Part shown: one piece after another, positions 1-6,671 of the stretch
Position numbering within the stretch: the first letter of the stretch is position 1
How the letters are laid out: every line of letters starts with the position of its first letter
From: Prevotellaceae bacterium UBA3646
Lineage (GTDB): Bacteria; Bacteroidota; Bacteroidia; Bacteroidales; Bacteroidaceae
Assembly (NCBI GenBank): GCA_002373535.1
Contig: DFKL01000179.1
Span: forward strand, 1-16,405
Direction: 5' to 3'
Length of the DNA: 16,405 nucleotides
Notes under the pieces: generated by a model
What the model was told of the DNA's origin: nothing
What the model saw: only the letters and a program-made list of their open reading frames with translations
The model's database searches: none
Made by a program: the position numbers and the translations under genes

Positions 1-104
1 GAAAAGTCGAGCGGAATGCCAAATTTATTTGAGCATTTCCGAGACGGAGTAATTTTGGCGACAGCCAGAGTTACGAAGTAATTTATCCCGATTCACGAAA
101 AGCC
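1..104. repeat. Possible dispersed intergenic repeat at the left edge
   Basis: The plus strand is open from base 1 to a stop at 79-81 and would encode a tail containing SSGMPNLFEHFRDG. I recall very similar stretches next to many unrelated genes in Prevotella-like genomes, where they are sometimes annotated as tiny hypothetical proteins. That is memory and was not checked here. The stretch is more AT-rich than the operon to the right and matches no protein family I know. It could instead be the 3' end of a gene that starts outside the window. No second copy is apparent in this window. Confidence 0.3.
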
Positions 105-116
105 TACTCCCCAGTC

Positions 117-299
117 TTAGGTGGCAGGCTTTGCCGACCTGCCAAACCGACGGCTGAGATATTCAATGCCATATACAGGCCACAGCTGAACCACAATGTC
201 ACCACCCGCCGAGGCAATACCATCGGCAATCTTCTGCAACATGGCTGCAGTGTTGAAAGTCTTGCGCGGACCACCATCCACAATAACAATCTTCTTCAT
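117..299 (-). pseudogene. Truncated NADPH-dependent FMN reductase (flavodoxin-fold) fragment
   Basis: This 60-residue minus-strand frame starts with MKKIVIVDGGPRKTFNTAAM, the first beta strand and FMN-phosphate loop (GGPRKxxNT) of the NADPH-dependent FMN reductase / flavodoxin-like family. Residues 20-38 (MLQKIADGIASAGGDIVVQL) fit the following helix and second strand. Family members usually run to about 170-200 residues and next carry a cysteine-containing 'GCxxCxxC' type segment. Here the frame instead gives an arginine-rich tail and a stop at residue 61, so the cofactor-binding and dimerisation parts are missing. Just downstream of its stop lies the repeat-like left edge, which suggests that a rearrangement or insertion removed the 3' part. 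A TANNTTTG element sits just upstream, so transcription may persist. A short real protein is possible but would not be a complete flavoprotein. Confidence 0.55.
122..144. repeat. Short inverted repeat in the 3' end of the flavoprotein fragment
   Basis: TGGCAGG at 122-128 and CCTGCCA at 138-144 are perfect 7-bp inverted arms around a 9-base loop. They lie inside the last codons of the minus-strand fragment. No T-tract follows on either strand, so this is not a convincing intrinsic terminator. It could be a remnant of the junction that truncated the gene, or chance. Confidence 0.3.
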
Positions 300-321
300 G
301 GCAAAATGACATTTGACAATG

Positions 322-329
322 CAAATATA
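322..329 (-). promoter_or_regulatory. Bacteroidetes -7 element for the flavoprotein fragment
   Basis: Read on the minus strand this is TATATTTG, a match to the Bacteroidetes -7 consensus TANNTTTG, 22 bases before the fragment's ATG. No TTTG -33 element stands at the usual distance; the nearest (364-367) is too far. It suggests the truncated gene kept its original promoter region. Confidence 0.4.
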
Positions 330-381
330 ATAAAAAATCATGCCACGACACACATCTTGCACGCAAAAATACTCGAAACAG

Positions 382-414
382 TTTGTCAAAATCCCCCCCG
401 AATGTCTATATTTG
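382..414 (+). promoter_or_regulatory. Bacteroidetes housekeeping-type promoter for the glutathione peroxidase
   Basis: TTTG at 382-385 and TATATTTG at 407-414 match the -33 (TTTG) and -7 (TANNTTTG) elements of the Bacteroidetes primary sigma factor, with a 21-bp spacer. Transcription would start near 420, giving a leader of about 35 bases before the ATG at 456. The position also argues against the longer open frame that begins at 306. Confidence 0.7.
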
Positions 415-455
415 CCCTCGCACGACCCGAAAAACGACAAAAGAAAATATACGAC

Positions 456-971
456 ATGAAAAAGACAATCACGCTGCTCATTGCCGTCCTTTGTGCCGTC
501 ACCTTGGCCGCCCAAGACCTCTATCACATCACCGCCACGGACCACACCGGCAAGGAAGTCAGCCTTGCCGACTACAAAGGCAAGGTACTCCTCATCGTCA
601 ATACCGCCACACGATGCGGCTACACACCACAATACAAGGAACTTGAGACCCTCTACCGCAAATATCATGACCGTGGACTCGAGATACTCGACTTTCCGTG
701 CAACCAGTTCGGAAGCCAGGCCCCCGGCACTATCGGCGAGATACACCGGTTCTGCACCCTCAACTACGACATACACTTCACGCAGTTCGACAAGATACAG
801 GTCAACGGCCCCGAAGCACACCCTCTGTACGTCTGGCTCAAGAACGGAAAGGATATCAGGTGGAACTTCACCAAGTTCCTCGTCTCTCCCGACGGCAAGA
901 TACTGCATCGGTACGAACCCGGAGACCCCGTCAGCGACATAGATGCGGCCATACAGGCACAACTCAGGTAG
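456..971 (+). CDS. Exported glutathione peroxidase (Cys-type)
   Basis: This 171-residue protein reduces hydrogen peroxide or organic hydroperoxides with a thiol donor. In bacteria of this kind the donor is more likely thioredoxin than glutathione (family inference). The peroxidatic residue is Cys54 in NTATRCGYTPQY, not selenocysteine. The rest of the family tetrad is visible as Gln88 (PCNQFGSQAPGT) and Trp136-Asn137 (RWNFTKFLV). Cys82 and Cys100 are further cysteines; Cys100 is in the helix where resolving cysteines are often found. Residues 1-19 (MKKTITLLIAVLCAVTLAA) form a signal peptide, which places the enzyme in the periplasm. The start at 456 is chosen because the signal peptide begins there and the promoter lies just upstream. 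It stands alone, with its own promoter and terminator, and is probably unrelated to the mannan locus. The length is normal for the family. Confidence 0.93.
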   Translation: MKKTITLLIAVLCAVTLAAQDLYHITATDHTGKEVSLADYKGKVLLIVNTATRCGYTPQYKELETLYRKYHDRGLEILDFPCNQFGSQAPGTIGEIHRFCTLNYDIHFTQFDKIQVNGPEAHPLYVWLKNGKDIRWNFTKFLVSPDGKILHRYEPGDPVSDIDAAIQAQLR

Positions 972-1009
972 GCACGGCCACTCTACATGGCAGGATCACC
1001 ACGACATAC

Positions 1010-1038
1010 AGCCCCGGCACACGCCAGGGCTTTTTTTT
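1010..1038 (+). terminator. Intrinsic terminator after the glutathione peroxidase
   Basis: AGCCC (1010-1014) pairs with GGGCT (1027-1031), and GGC (1016-1018) pairs with GCC (1023-1025) across one C/A mismatch, leaving an ACAC loop. A run of eight T follows at 1031-1038. This is a clear rho-independent terminator that insulates the operon starting at 1170. Confidence 0.85.
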
Positions 1039-1129
1039 GTTCAGTCAGTCCGGCGCCACCATTCCTGCCCAAACAGGCAATGTGCAAGCAACGGATAAAA
1101 TAGTGCATAGCAAGAATTCCAAATAAAAC

Positions 1130-1137
1130 TATTTTTG
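1130..1137 (+). promoter_or_regulatory. Candidate promoter (-7 element) of the mannan operon
   Basis: TATTTTTG matches TANNTTTG and lies 32 bases before the first ATG of the operon. The region about 20-25 bp upstream (near 1101-1112) has no TTTG -33 element. A conserved -7 with a weak -33 is what I would expect of an activator-dependent PUL promoter. Transcription would start near 1144. No inverted or direct repeat that would clearly be an operator was seen between 1039 and 1129; that stretch holds nothing else I recognise. Confidence 0.5.
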
Positions 1138-1169
1138 CAACGACCGAACAATATCAACCCGAGAAAACC

Positions 1170-2297
1170 ATGAACAGCAAGACACTACTCATCCTTATTC
1201 TCCTGACCCAGGCATGCACAGCCTGTGCGACAGACGCCACAGACCAGGACCGGCCGTCTTCGGAGCAAGAACTGAATTCTTCCATAGACCAAAGCCCCTG
1301 CAATCCCCAGGCTACCGCCCAGACACGCAAGGTATACGACATCCTTCTCCGCATGTACGGCCGGAAAACCATCTCAGGCGTAGTAGCCCGCATAGACTGG
1401 AACACCGACGAGGCCGATAACGTCTACGCATGGACAGGGCACTATCCCGCACTGAACTGTTTCGACTTTATCAACATACACGCCTCGCGCGACGTAAATC
1501 CCAACGGATGGCTCGACTACAGCGACCTCAGCCCCGTGGTCGGCTGGTGGAACCAAGGCGGCCTTGTCAGCTGTATGTGGCACTGGCAGGTGAAGGCCAA
1601 CAACGGGACCGACTACACCTGTTCACCTGGAACACAGCCAGGCCAGACCAGTTTTGACCCACAGTGTATAGAAAATCCGGGTAGCGCCGACTACAGACAA
1701 CTTATACACGACCTTGACCAGGTATGCGGCTACCTGCAGAAGATGCAGAAGGCTGGCATCCCCGTTATCTGGCGTCCCCTTCACGAAGCCTCGGGCAATA
1801 CCTACGAATACAGCGGAGGCCAGGCCTGGTTCTGGTGGGGAGCCAAAGGCGGTGAGGCATACAAGAAACTGTGGCGCTTCATCTATGACTACATGGTAAG
1901 CAAGAAAGGCCTCAACAACCTCATCTGGGTATGGAACTCCCAGATGGGCGACCATGCCTGGTACCCTGGCGACGACGTCGTGGACATAGTCGGCCGTGAC
2001 AGCTATTATGCCCTGCAATACCCGTTGTGGAAGGAATACCGCCAGCTCAGCCAGGAATACCCCAACAAGCTTATTGCCCTTGCCGAATGCGGCAACGGCG
2101 ACGAGGTAGACATGTCACTCTTCAGCAACATCTGGTCCCAAGGCAGCCGCTGGAGCTGGTTCATGACCTGGTACGACAGTTCCTACCAGAAAGGTTCCCC
2201 TGACCACCAGTTCGCCGGCCGGCAGTGGTGGCAAGACGCAATGGACAGCAATGTCGTGATAGACCGCACGCAAATGAAGAACCTGTTGCACGACTGA
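1170..2297 (+). CDS. GH26 endo-beta-1,4-mannanase (exported, probable surface enzyme)
   Basis: This 375-residue retaining beta-mannanase hydrolyses internal beta-1,4-mannosyl links of mannan, galactomannan or glucomannan. The GH26 acid/base is Glu206 in WRPLHEASG and the nucleophile is Glu306 in IALAECG. The FWWG block (221-224) and the NNLIWVWN strand (249-256) are also typical of GH26. The N-terminus is hydrophobic, with cysteines at 16 and 19 and an acidic stretch after Cys19 (ATDATDQD). It may be a lipoprotein sent to the surface, but the lipobox is imperfect and ordinary signal cleavage is possible. A low-complexity linker (20-45) precedes the catalytic barrel. Cysteines at 97, 135, 151, 166 and 186 could form disulfides. 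It is the first gene of the operon, 16 bp before the SusC gene, and is thus the likely initial attacking enzyme. The family call is secure; the cellular location is inferred. Confidence 0.93.
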   Translation: MNSKTLLILILLTQACTACATDATDQDRPSSEQELNSSIDQSPCNPQATAQTRKVYDILLRMYGRKTISGVVARIDWNTDEADNVYAWTGHYPALNCFDFINIHASRDVNPNGWLDYSDLSPVVGWWNQGGLVSCMWHWQVKANNGTDYTCSPGTQPGQTSFDPQCIENPGSADYRQLIHDLDQVCGYLQKMQKAGIPVIWRPLHEASGNTYEYSGGQAWFWWGAKGGEAYKKLWRFIYDYMVSKKGLNNLIWVWNSQMGDHAWYPGDDVVDIVGRDSYYALQYPLWKEYRQLSQEYPNKLIALAECGNGDEVDMSLFSNIWSQGSRWSWFMTWYDSSYQKGSPDHQFAGRQWWQDAMDSNVVIDRTQMKNLLHD

Positions 2298-2313
2298 CCA
2301 CACCATAACAACC

Positions 2314-5300
2314 ATGAGACATACCGCAATTCTACGCAAGGCCCTCAGGACCATCACCATAGTAATACCCTTCATGGTCCAGCCCCTGTCCGCCCAGATC
2401 ATATTCCAGGGACCAAAGACCATCGGACGCGGCTGGAAAGACAATATCGTCCTCGAAGCCCGACATTTCCAGTCCGTCCAGGCAGGCGATGTCCTCACCG
2501 TCTACACCGACTATGCCCGCAGCAATGCCCAGATAGCATTTCAGGACCCGCAGACATGGAATGCCATAGCAGACCAGTACAAGTACATGAACGTAAGCGG
2601 GCCCGCACGCATGACTATCACCGCCGACATGCTCCCCACACTCCGTGACAGGGGCATAGGTATCGGCGGTCACGACTATCGCATAACCTATGCCACCCTC
2701 ACCCCGGCATCCGCATATCAGGAAAAAATCGTCTGGAAAGGTCCCGGAGTACAGATGCAGGACGACTGGAGTGCCAGCGCCTACATCCCTGCCACATGTT
2801 TGCAGGATCTGCACGTAGGTCAGGCCATCAGGTTTCACGTCAGCAAGGTAAAGCCCTCCGCCGCCATCAAGGTCAGCGACTTCACCTGGCACCCCATATC
2901 CCGCAGCATCGACGGAGCATCGCTGGCAGGCGACAGCCACACCTATTATATTGACGACGACGAGCCGCTTCTCAAGCTCCGGCTTGCAGGCCCCGGCCAT
3001 CAGCAGGCCCTCATCGTCGGTGGCAAAGGATACAGACTCGACAAGATAGGCATCGTCACAGTCAGCCACGACATCCAGGCAGACACCACATACAAGGTCC
3101 AGCAAGCCCCGCCCGAATACCTCCTCGGTCCCGACGAACTCTTCCACGGACAGAAAGACTTCACCCTCGACTGGCGCACCAACCTCCGCATCACCGCCCA
3201 GAAGCTGCAGCACGCCACCACCGACAACGCCCTCCTCGTCAGCTACACCATACTACCGCAGAGTGCGGAACAAGGCAAGACCCCCGTCATCTCACTGCGT
3301 GAGAACAGCGGTGACTGGCCAGATCTTGCAGGTACCAAGGAACCACAGTGGCAACCATTAGACGGTACCGACTACCTTGTGCCCCTTGACGACGCCATGC
3401 TCGACAAGGTCAAGACCAAAGGCTTCGTCGTCACCGGCATGGGATTCAGACTGGAGAGAATACGACTTGTCGTTCCTGCCGTCACCCTGCAGCTCGGTGC
3501 TCAGACACAAGTCACCGGTACCGTCATGGACGGCACCATCCAGGGAGAGCCGCTTCCCGGAGCTTCCATACGAGTCCCCGGCACACAAGCCGGCACCGTC
3601 ACAGACTCCGACGGAAAGTTCATCCTGCAAGTGCCTGCAGGCCGCAATATCATCCAAGTCTCCATGATGGGCTATGCCACCAAGGCCGTCAACATACGGG
3701 GCAAGAGACACATCCAGGTCACCCTCATCGAGGCTTCCAAGGAACTCGAAGACGTCGTAGTCATAGGCTACGGCAGCATGAAGAAGCGCGACCTCACCGG
3801 CTCCATGTCCCAGATCAATGGCACAGACCTCATGCGTGGAGCCACCACCGACGTCGCCCACGGGCTGCAAGGCAAGATAGCAGGAGTCGAAGTCCGTCAG
3901 AATGACGGGTCCCCCGGTGCCGGCACCAGCATCACCGTCCGCGGTGCCAACTCCTTCAGCACCAGCACCCAGCCACTCTATATCATCGACGGTGTCCCCT
4001 ACGGCACCGACCCCAACGGCATTCCCAGGAGCGATGCCAATGGCGGCAACAACCAGACCGTCACCCCGCTCTCCATGATCAACCCCAACGACATCGACAA
4101 GATCGAAGTCCTCAAGGACGCCTCAGCCACCGCCATCTACGGCTCACGCGGAGCCAACGGCGTCGTCATCATAACCACCAAGACGGGCCAGGCCACCGCA
4201 GCCGGCCGCCCCAAGGTAGAGTTCAACGCCAACTGGGGCCTCCAGACCGTAGCCCGTCGCCTCAGGATGCTCGACCCCTACACCTACGCCCACTATCAGA
4301 ACGAAGCCGTACGTAACGCCCGTGACTACGAAGGCAACACCACTACCCCGTACCCATACCGCGGCCAGTGGACCTATACCCATGTCGACGGCCAGCCAGA
4401 CCCCACCACAGGCCGCTACAACCCCAGTCCCGAGGATTTTCTCAACCCCGGTACTAGGACCGACCAGTACGGCAACATCGACGAAGTCGCCATCGCAGAC
4501 TGGCAAGACCAGATATTCCGCACAGGCCTCCGTCACGACTACAACATCAGCATCAGCAACGCATCCGACCGAGGCTGGTACTCCATCTCAGGCAACTATG
4601 CCAGCCAGCAAGGCATCGTACGCGCCACAGGCCACAACCGCTACGGCCTGTCGCTCAACATAGGACGACACATCACCAAGTGGCTCGAAGTCGGCACCAG
4701 CAGCTTCTTTACCCACACCACCACCGACTTCCAGCGCACCAATTCCGAGAACACCGGCATCATACGTTCCGCCCTCATCTTCCCACCCACCTACGGAGTC
4801 CACACAGCCACCGAGCAGCTCGACCAGCTCAACTGGCTCGCCACCAATCCCGTGCGCTACGTCCAGGGAGCCACCGACCGCCTGCTGCAGATCAGCTGGT
4901 TCAGCAGCAGCTACGCCGAAGCCCGTATACTCCCCTGGCTCCGGTTCCGCCAGAACATAGGACTCGGTTACAATAGCGGCAATCGCGGCACCTACTACGA
5001 CCGACACACCCAGGAAGGCAAGCCACCACACAACGGACGCGGCGGCAAGGCCACCAACACATGGAAGAGCTTCACCTCCGAAAGCATCCTCACCGCCGGC
5101 AAGACATGGGGCATACACACACTCAATGCCGTGGCCGGCATCACCTTCGAAGGCGGAGAAGGCCAGACAACCTCCATGACAGCCACCAACTTCCCCAACG
5201 ACTATACACGCGATACCGACATGTCCCTTGCCATCGACCGGCCCACCATCGCCAGCAGCCGGACACGCCAGACCCTCATGTCCGTCCTCGCACGACTCAA

Positions 5301-6651
5301 CTACAGCCTTATGGGCAAGTACCTGTTCACCGCCAGCGTCCGTACCGACGGTAGTTCCAGCTTCGCCACACGCCACAAATGGGCCACGTTCACCTCCGGA
5401 GCCATCGCCTGGCGCGCCAGCGACGAGAACTTCATCCGTAACCTCAACGCCTTCGATAACCTCAAGTTCAGGCTCTCCTTCGGCCAGACAGGCAACCAAG
5501 GCATAGGCTCATACCGTACACTCACTGTCCTCAACGCCGCCAACTACCCCTACAACGGGACCCTCAGCAGCGGCGCCGCTATGATAGACTGGCGCGGTCC
5601 AGCCAATCCAGACCTGCGCTGGGAGACCACCAACCAGTTCAACGCAGGCATCGACTTCGGCTTCCTCGGCAACCGCCTCCGCCTCACGCTCGACTACTAT
5701 TACAAGTACACCCGCGACCTCCTGCAGAACGTCACCATCCCCTCCAGCACAGGATTCTCACAGATGCTCGTCAACCGCGGCAACGTTACCAACCAAGGCC
5801 TCGAGGTAACCCTCGATTACGACGTCTTCGTCAAGACCCCCGTCCAGTGGACCTTCAGCGCCAACCTCGCCCTCAACCGCAATCGCATAGGCGGTCTCGA
5901 CGGCGACCAGTTCGCAACCTCCCTGTGGAACGGAGCCGACCAGGTATTCCTGCAGCGCAACGGATGCCCCATCGGCACCCTCTACGGATACGTCGAGGAC
6001 GGCTTCTATGACAACATAGCCGAAGTACGCTCCATACCCGAATATGCCACACTCTCCGACGCCGAGGCACTTAAGCGCGTCGGAGAGATAAAATACCGAG
6101 ACCTCAACGGCGACGGCAAGATTACCGCAGCCGACCGCACTATCATTGGCAACACCAACCCCGACTTCACATATAGCTTCACCAACCATCTCCAGTGGCG
6201 AGGCCTGTCGCTCGACTTCATGCTCCAGGGCAGTCAAGGCAACGACATCCTCAACTACAACCTCACCGACATTCAGATGTCCAACTACGGCAACATAACC
6301 CAGGAAGCATACGACAGCCGCTGGACCCCCGACCACAAGGACCAGGCCCGCTGGCCCAAGGCGACCAGCGGATACTCACGCGCATGGTACATCAGCAACC
6401 GCCACGTCGAGAACGGCAGCTACATGAAGATGAAATACCTTACCCTTTCCTACACATGGCAAAATCCAGCCAAGTGGCTCCGTCAGGCACGCATATCCCT
6501 CACCGCCAACAACCTGTTCTGTATAACCCGATACAGCTGGTTCGACCCCGATGTCAACGCCGGAGGCACCAACACAGCCACGCCAGGCGTAGACAGCTAT
6601 TCATACCCCAGTTCCAGAAGTTTCACGCTGGGCGTAGGACTCACATTCTAA
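2314..6651 (+). CDS. SusC/RagA-family TonB-dependent outer-membrane transporter with a three-repeat N-terminal extension
   Basis: At 1445 residues this is well above the roughly 1000-1100 usual for SusC proteins. Residues 1-27 are a signal peptide ending LSA. Residues 29-388 hold three divergent tandem beta-sandwich-like repeats (listed separately). The standard architecture follows: a carboxypeptidase-regulatory-like domain (about 399-473, VTGTVMDGTIQGEPLPGASI, then MMGYATK), a TonB-box-like segment (LEDVVVIGYG, 478-487), a plug (about 490-625, with LYIIDGVPYG and VLKDASATAIYGSRGANG), and a beta-barrel to a C-terminal phenylalanine (TLGVGLTF). It imports mannooligosaccharides with energy from TonB-ExbBD and pairs with the SusD-like lid encoded 20 bp downstream. 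Codons are strongly C-ending, consistent with high expression. The frame is unbroken, so the extension is not two genes merged by a visible frameshift. The transporter call is certain; the extension's role is unknown. Confidence 0.96.
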   Translation: MRHTAILRKALRTITIVIPFMVQPLSAQIIFQGPKTIGRGWKDNIVLEARHFQSVQAGDVLTVYTDYARSNAQIAFQDPQTWNAIADQYKYMNVSGPARMTITADMLPTLRDRGIGIGGHDYRITYATLTPASAYQEKIVWKGPGVQMQDDWSASAYIPATCLQDLHVGQAIRFHVSKVKPSAAIKVSDFTWHPISRSIDGASLAGDSHTYYIDDDEPLLKLRLAGPGHQQALIVGGKGYRLDKIGIVTVSHDIQADTTYKVQQAPPEYLLGPDELFHGQKDFTLDWRTNLRITAQKLQHATTDNALLVSYTILPQSAEQGKTPVISLRENSGDWPDLAGTKEPQWQPLDGTDYLVPLDDAMLDKVKTKGFVVTGMGFRLERIRLVVPAVTLQLGAQTQVTGTVMDGTIQGEPLPGASIRVPGTQAGTVTDSDGKFILQVPAGRNIIQVSMMGYATKAVNIRGKRHIQVTLIEASKELEDVVVIGYGSMKKRDLTGSMSQINGTDLMRGATTDVAHGLQGKIAGVEVRQNDGSPGAGTSITVRGANSFSTSTQPLYIIDGVPYGTDPNGIPRSDANGGNNQTVTPLSMINPNDIDKIEVLKDASATAIYGSRGANGVVIITTKTGQATAAGRPKVEFNANWGLQTVARRLRMLDPYTYAHYQNEAVRNARDYEGNTTTPYPYRGQWTYTHVDGQPDPTTGRYNPSPEDFLNPGTRTDQYGNIDEVAIADWQDQIFRTGLRHDYNISISNASDRGWYSISGNYASQQGIVRATGHNRYGLSLNIGRHITKWLEVGTSSFFTHTTTDFQRTNSENTGIIRSALIFPPTYGVHTATEQLDQLNWLATNPVRYVQGATDRLLQISWFSSSYAEARILPWLRFRQNIGLGYNSGNRGTYYDRHTQEGKPPHNGRGGKATNTWKSFTSESILTAGKTWGIHTLNAVAGITFEGGEGQTTSMTATNFPNDYTRDTDMSLAIDRPTIASSRTRQTLMSVLARLNYSLMGKYLFTASVRTDGSSSFATRHKWATFTSGAIAWRASDENFIRNLNAFDNLKFRLSFGQTGNQGIGSYRTLTVLNAANYPYNGTLSSGAAMIDWRGPANPDLRWETTNQFNAGIDFGFLGNRLRLTLDYYYKYTRDLLQNVTIPSSTGFSQMLVNRGNVTNQGLEVTLDYDVFVKTPVQWTFSANLALNRNRIGGLDGDQFATSLWNGADQVFLQRNGCPIGTLYGYVEDGFYDNIAEVRSIPEYATLSDAEALKRVGEIKYRDLNGDGKITAADRTIIGNTNPDFTYSFTNHLQWRGLSLDFMLQGSQGNDILNYNLTDIQMSNYGNITQEAYDSRWTPDHKDQARWPKATSGYSRAWYISNRHVENGSYMKMKYLTLSYTWQNPAKWLRQARISLTANNLFCITRYSWFDPDVNAGGTNTATPGVDSYSYPSSRSFTLGVGLTF
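2398..3477 (+). other. Three tandem carbohydrate-binding-like repeats in the SusC N-terminus
   Basis: Repeats lie at residues 29-130, 138-248 and 269-388 of the SusC-like protein (bases 2398-2703, 2725-3057 and 3118-3477). Each opens with a Gly-Pro turn (QGPKTIG, KGPGVQM, LGPDELF) followed by a strand-rich stretch. Repeats 1 and 2 have Trp-x3 then a hydrophobic strand, and 'hhxGxxhxhh' (VQAGDVLTVY, LHVGQAIRFH). All three end with the same pattern: RGIGIGGHDYRITYATL, QALIVGGKGYRLDKIGIV, KGFVVTGMGFRLERIRLV. The layout resembles small beta-sandwich modules of Bacteroidetes glycan-binding proteins. A carbohydrate-binding function is inference from this pattern and the locus; no binding-site residues can be assigned. 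Confidence 0.7.
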
Positions 6652-6671
6652 ACACACGGAGGACACAAGAC

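Noticed and set aside
306..455. Longer N-terminus for the glutathione peroxidase
   Set aside because: It would include the promoter elements at 382-414 and place 50 unrelated residues before a good signal peptide.
615..617. Selenocysteine at the glutathione peroxidase active site
   Set aside because: The codon is TGC (Cys54), not TGA, so this is the cysteine form.
2332..3213. Minus-strand open frame (293 residues) opposite the SusC N-terminal repeats
   Set aside because: It has the same shadow composition, no promoter or family motif, and the plus strand carries a continuous signal peptide and repeats.
4588..5499. Long minus-strand open frame (303 residues) inside the SusC gene
   Set aside because: It is the antisense shadow of strongly C-ending codons. 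Its translation is a Gly/Val/Ala/Glu-rich string without recognisable motifs, and the plus-strand barrel is intact.
6195..6671. Upstream extension of the SusD frame into the SusC gene
   Set aside because: The extension is rich in Arg, Gln, His and Pro, overlaps the SusC barrel end, and would bury the lipoprotein signal that begins at 6672.
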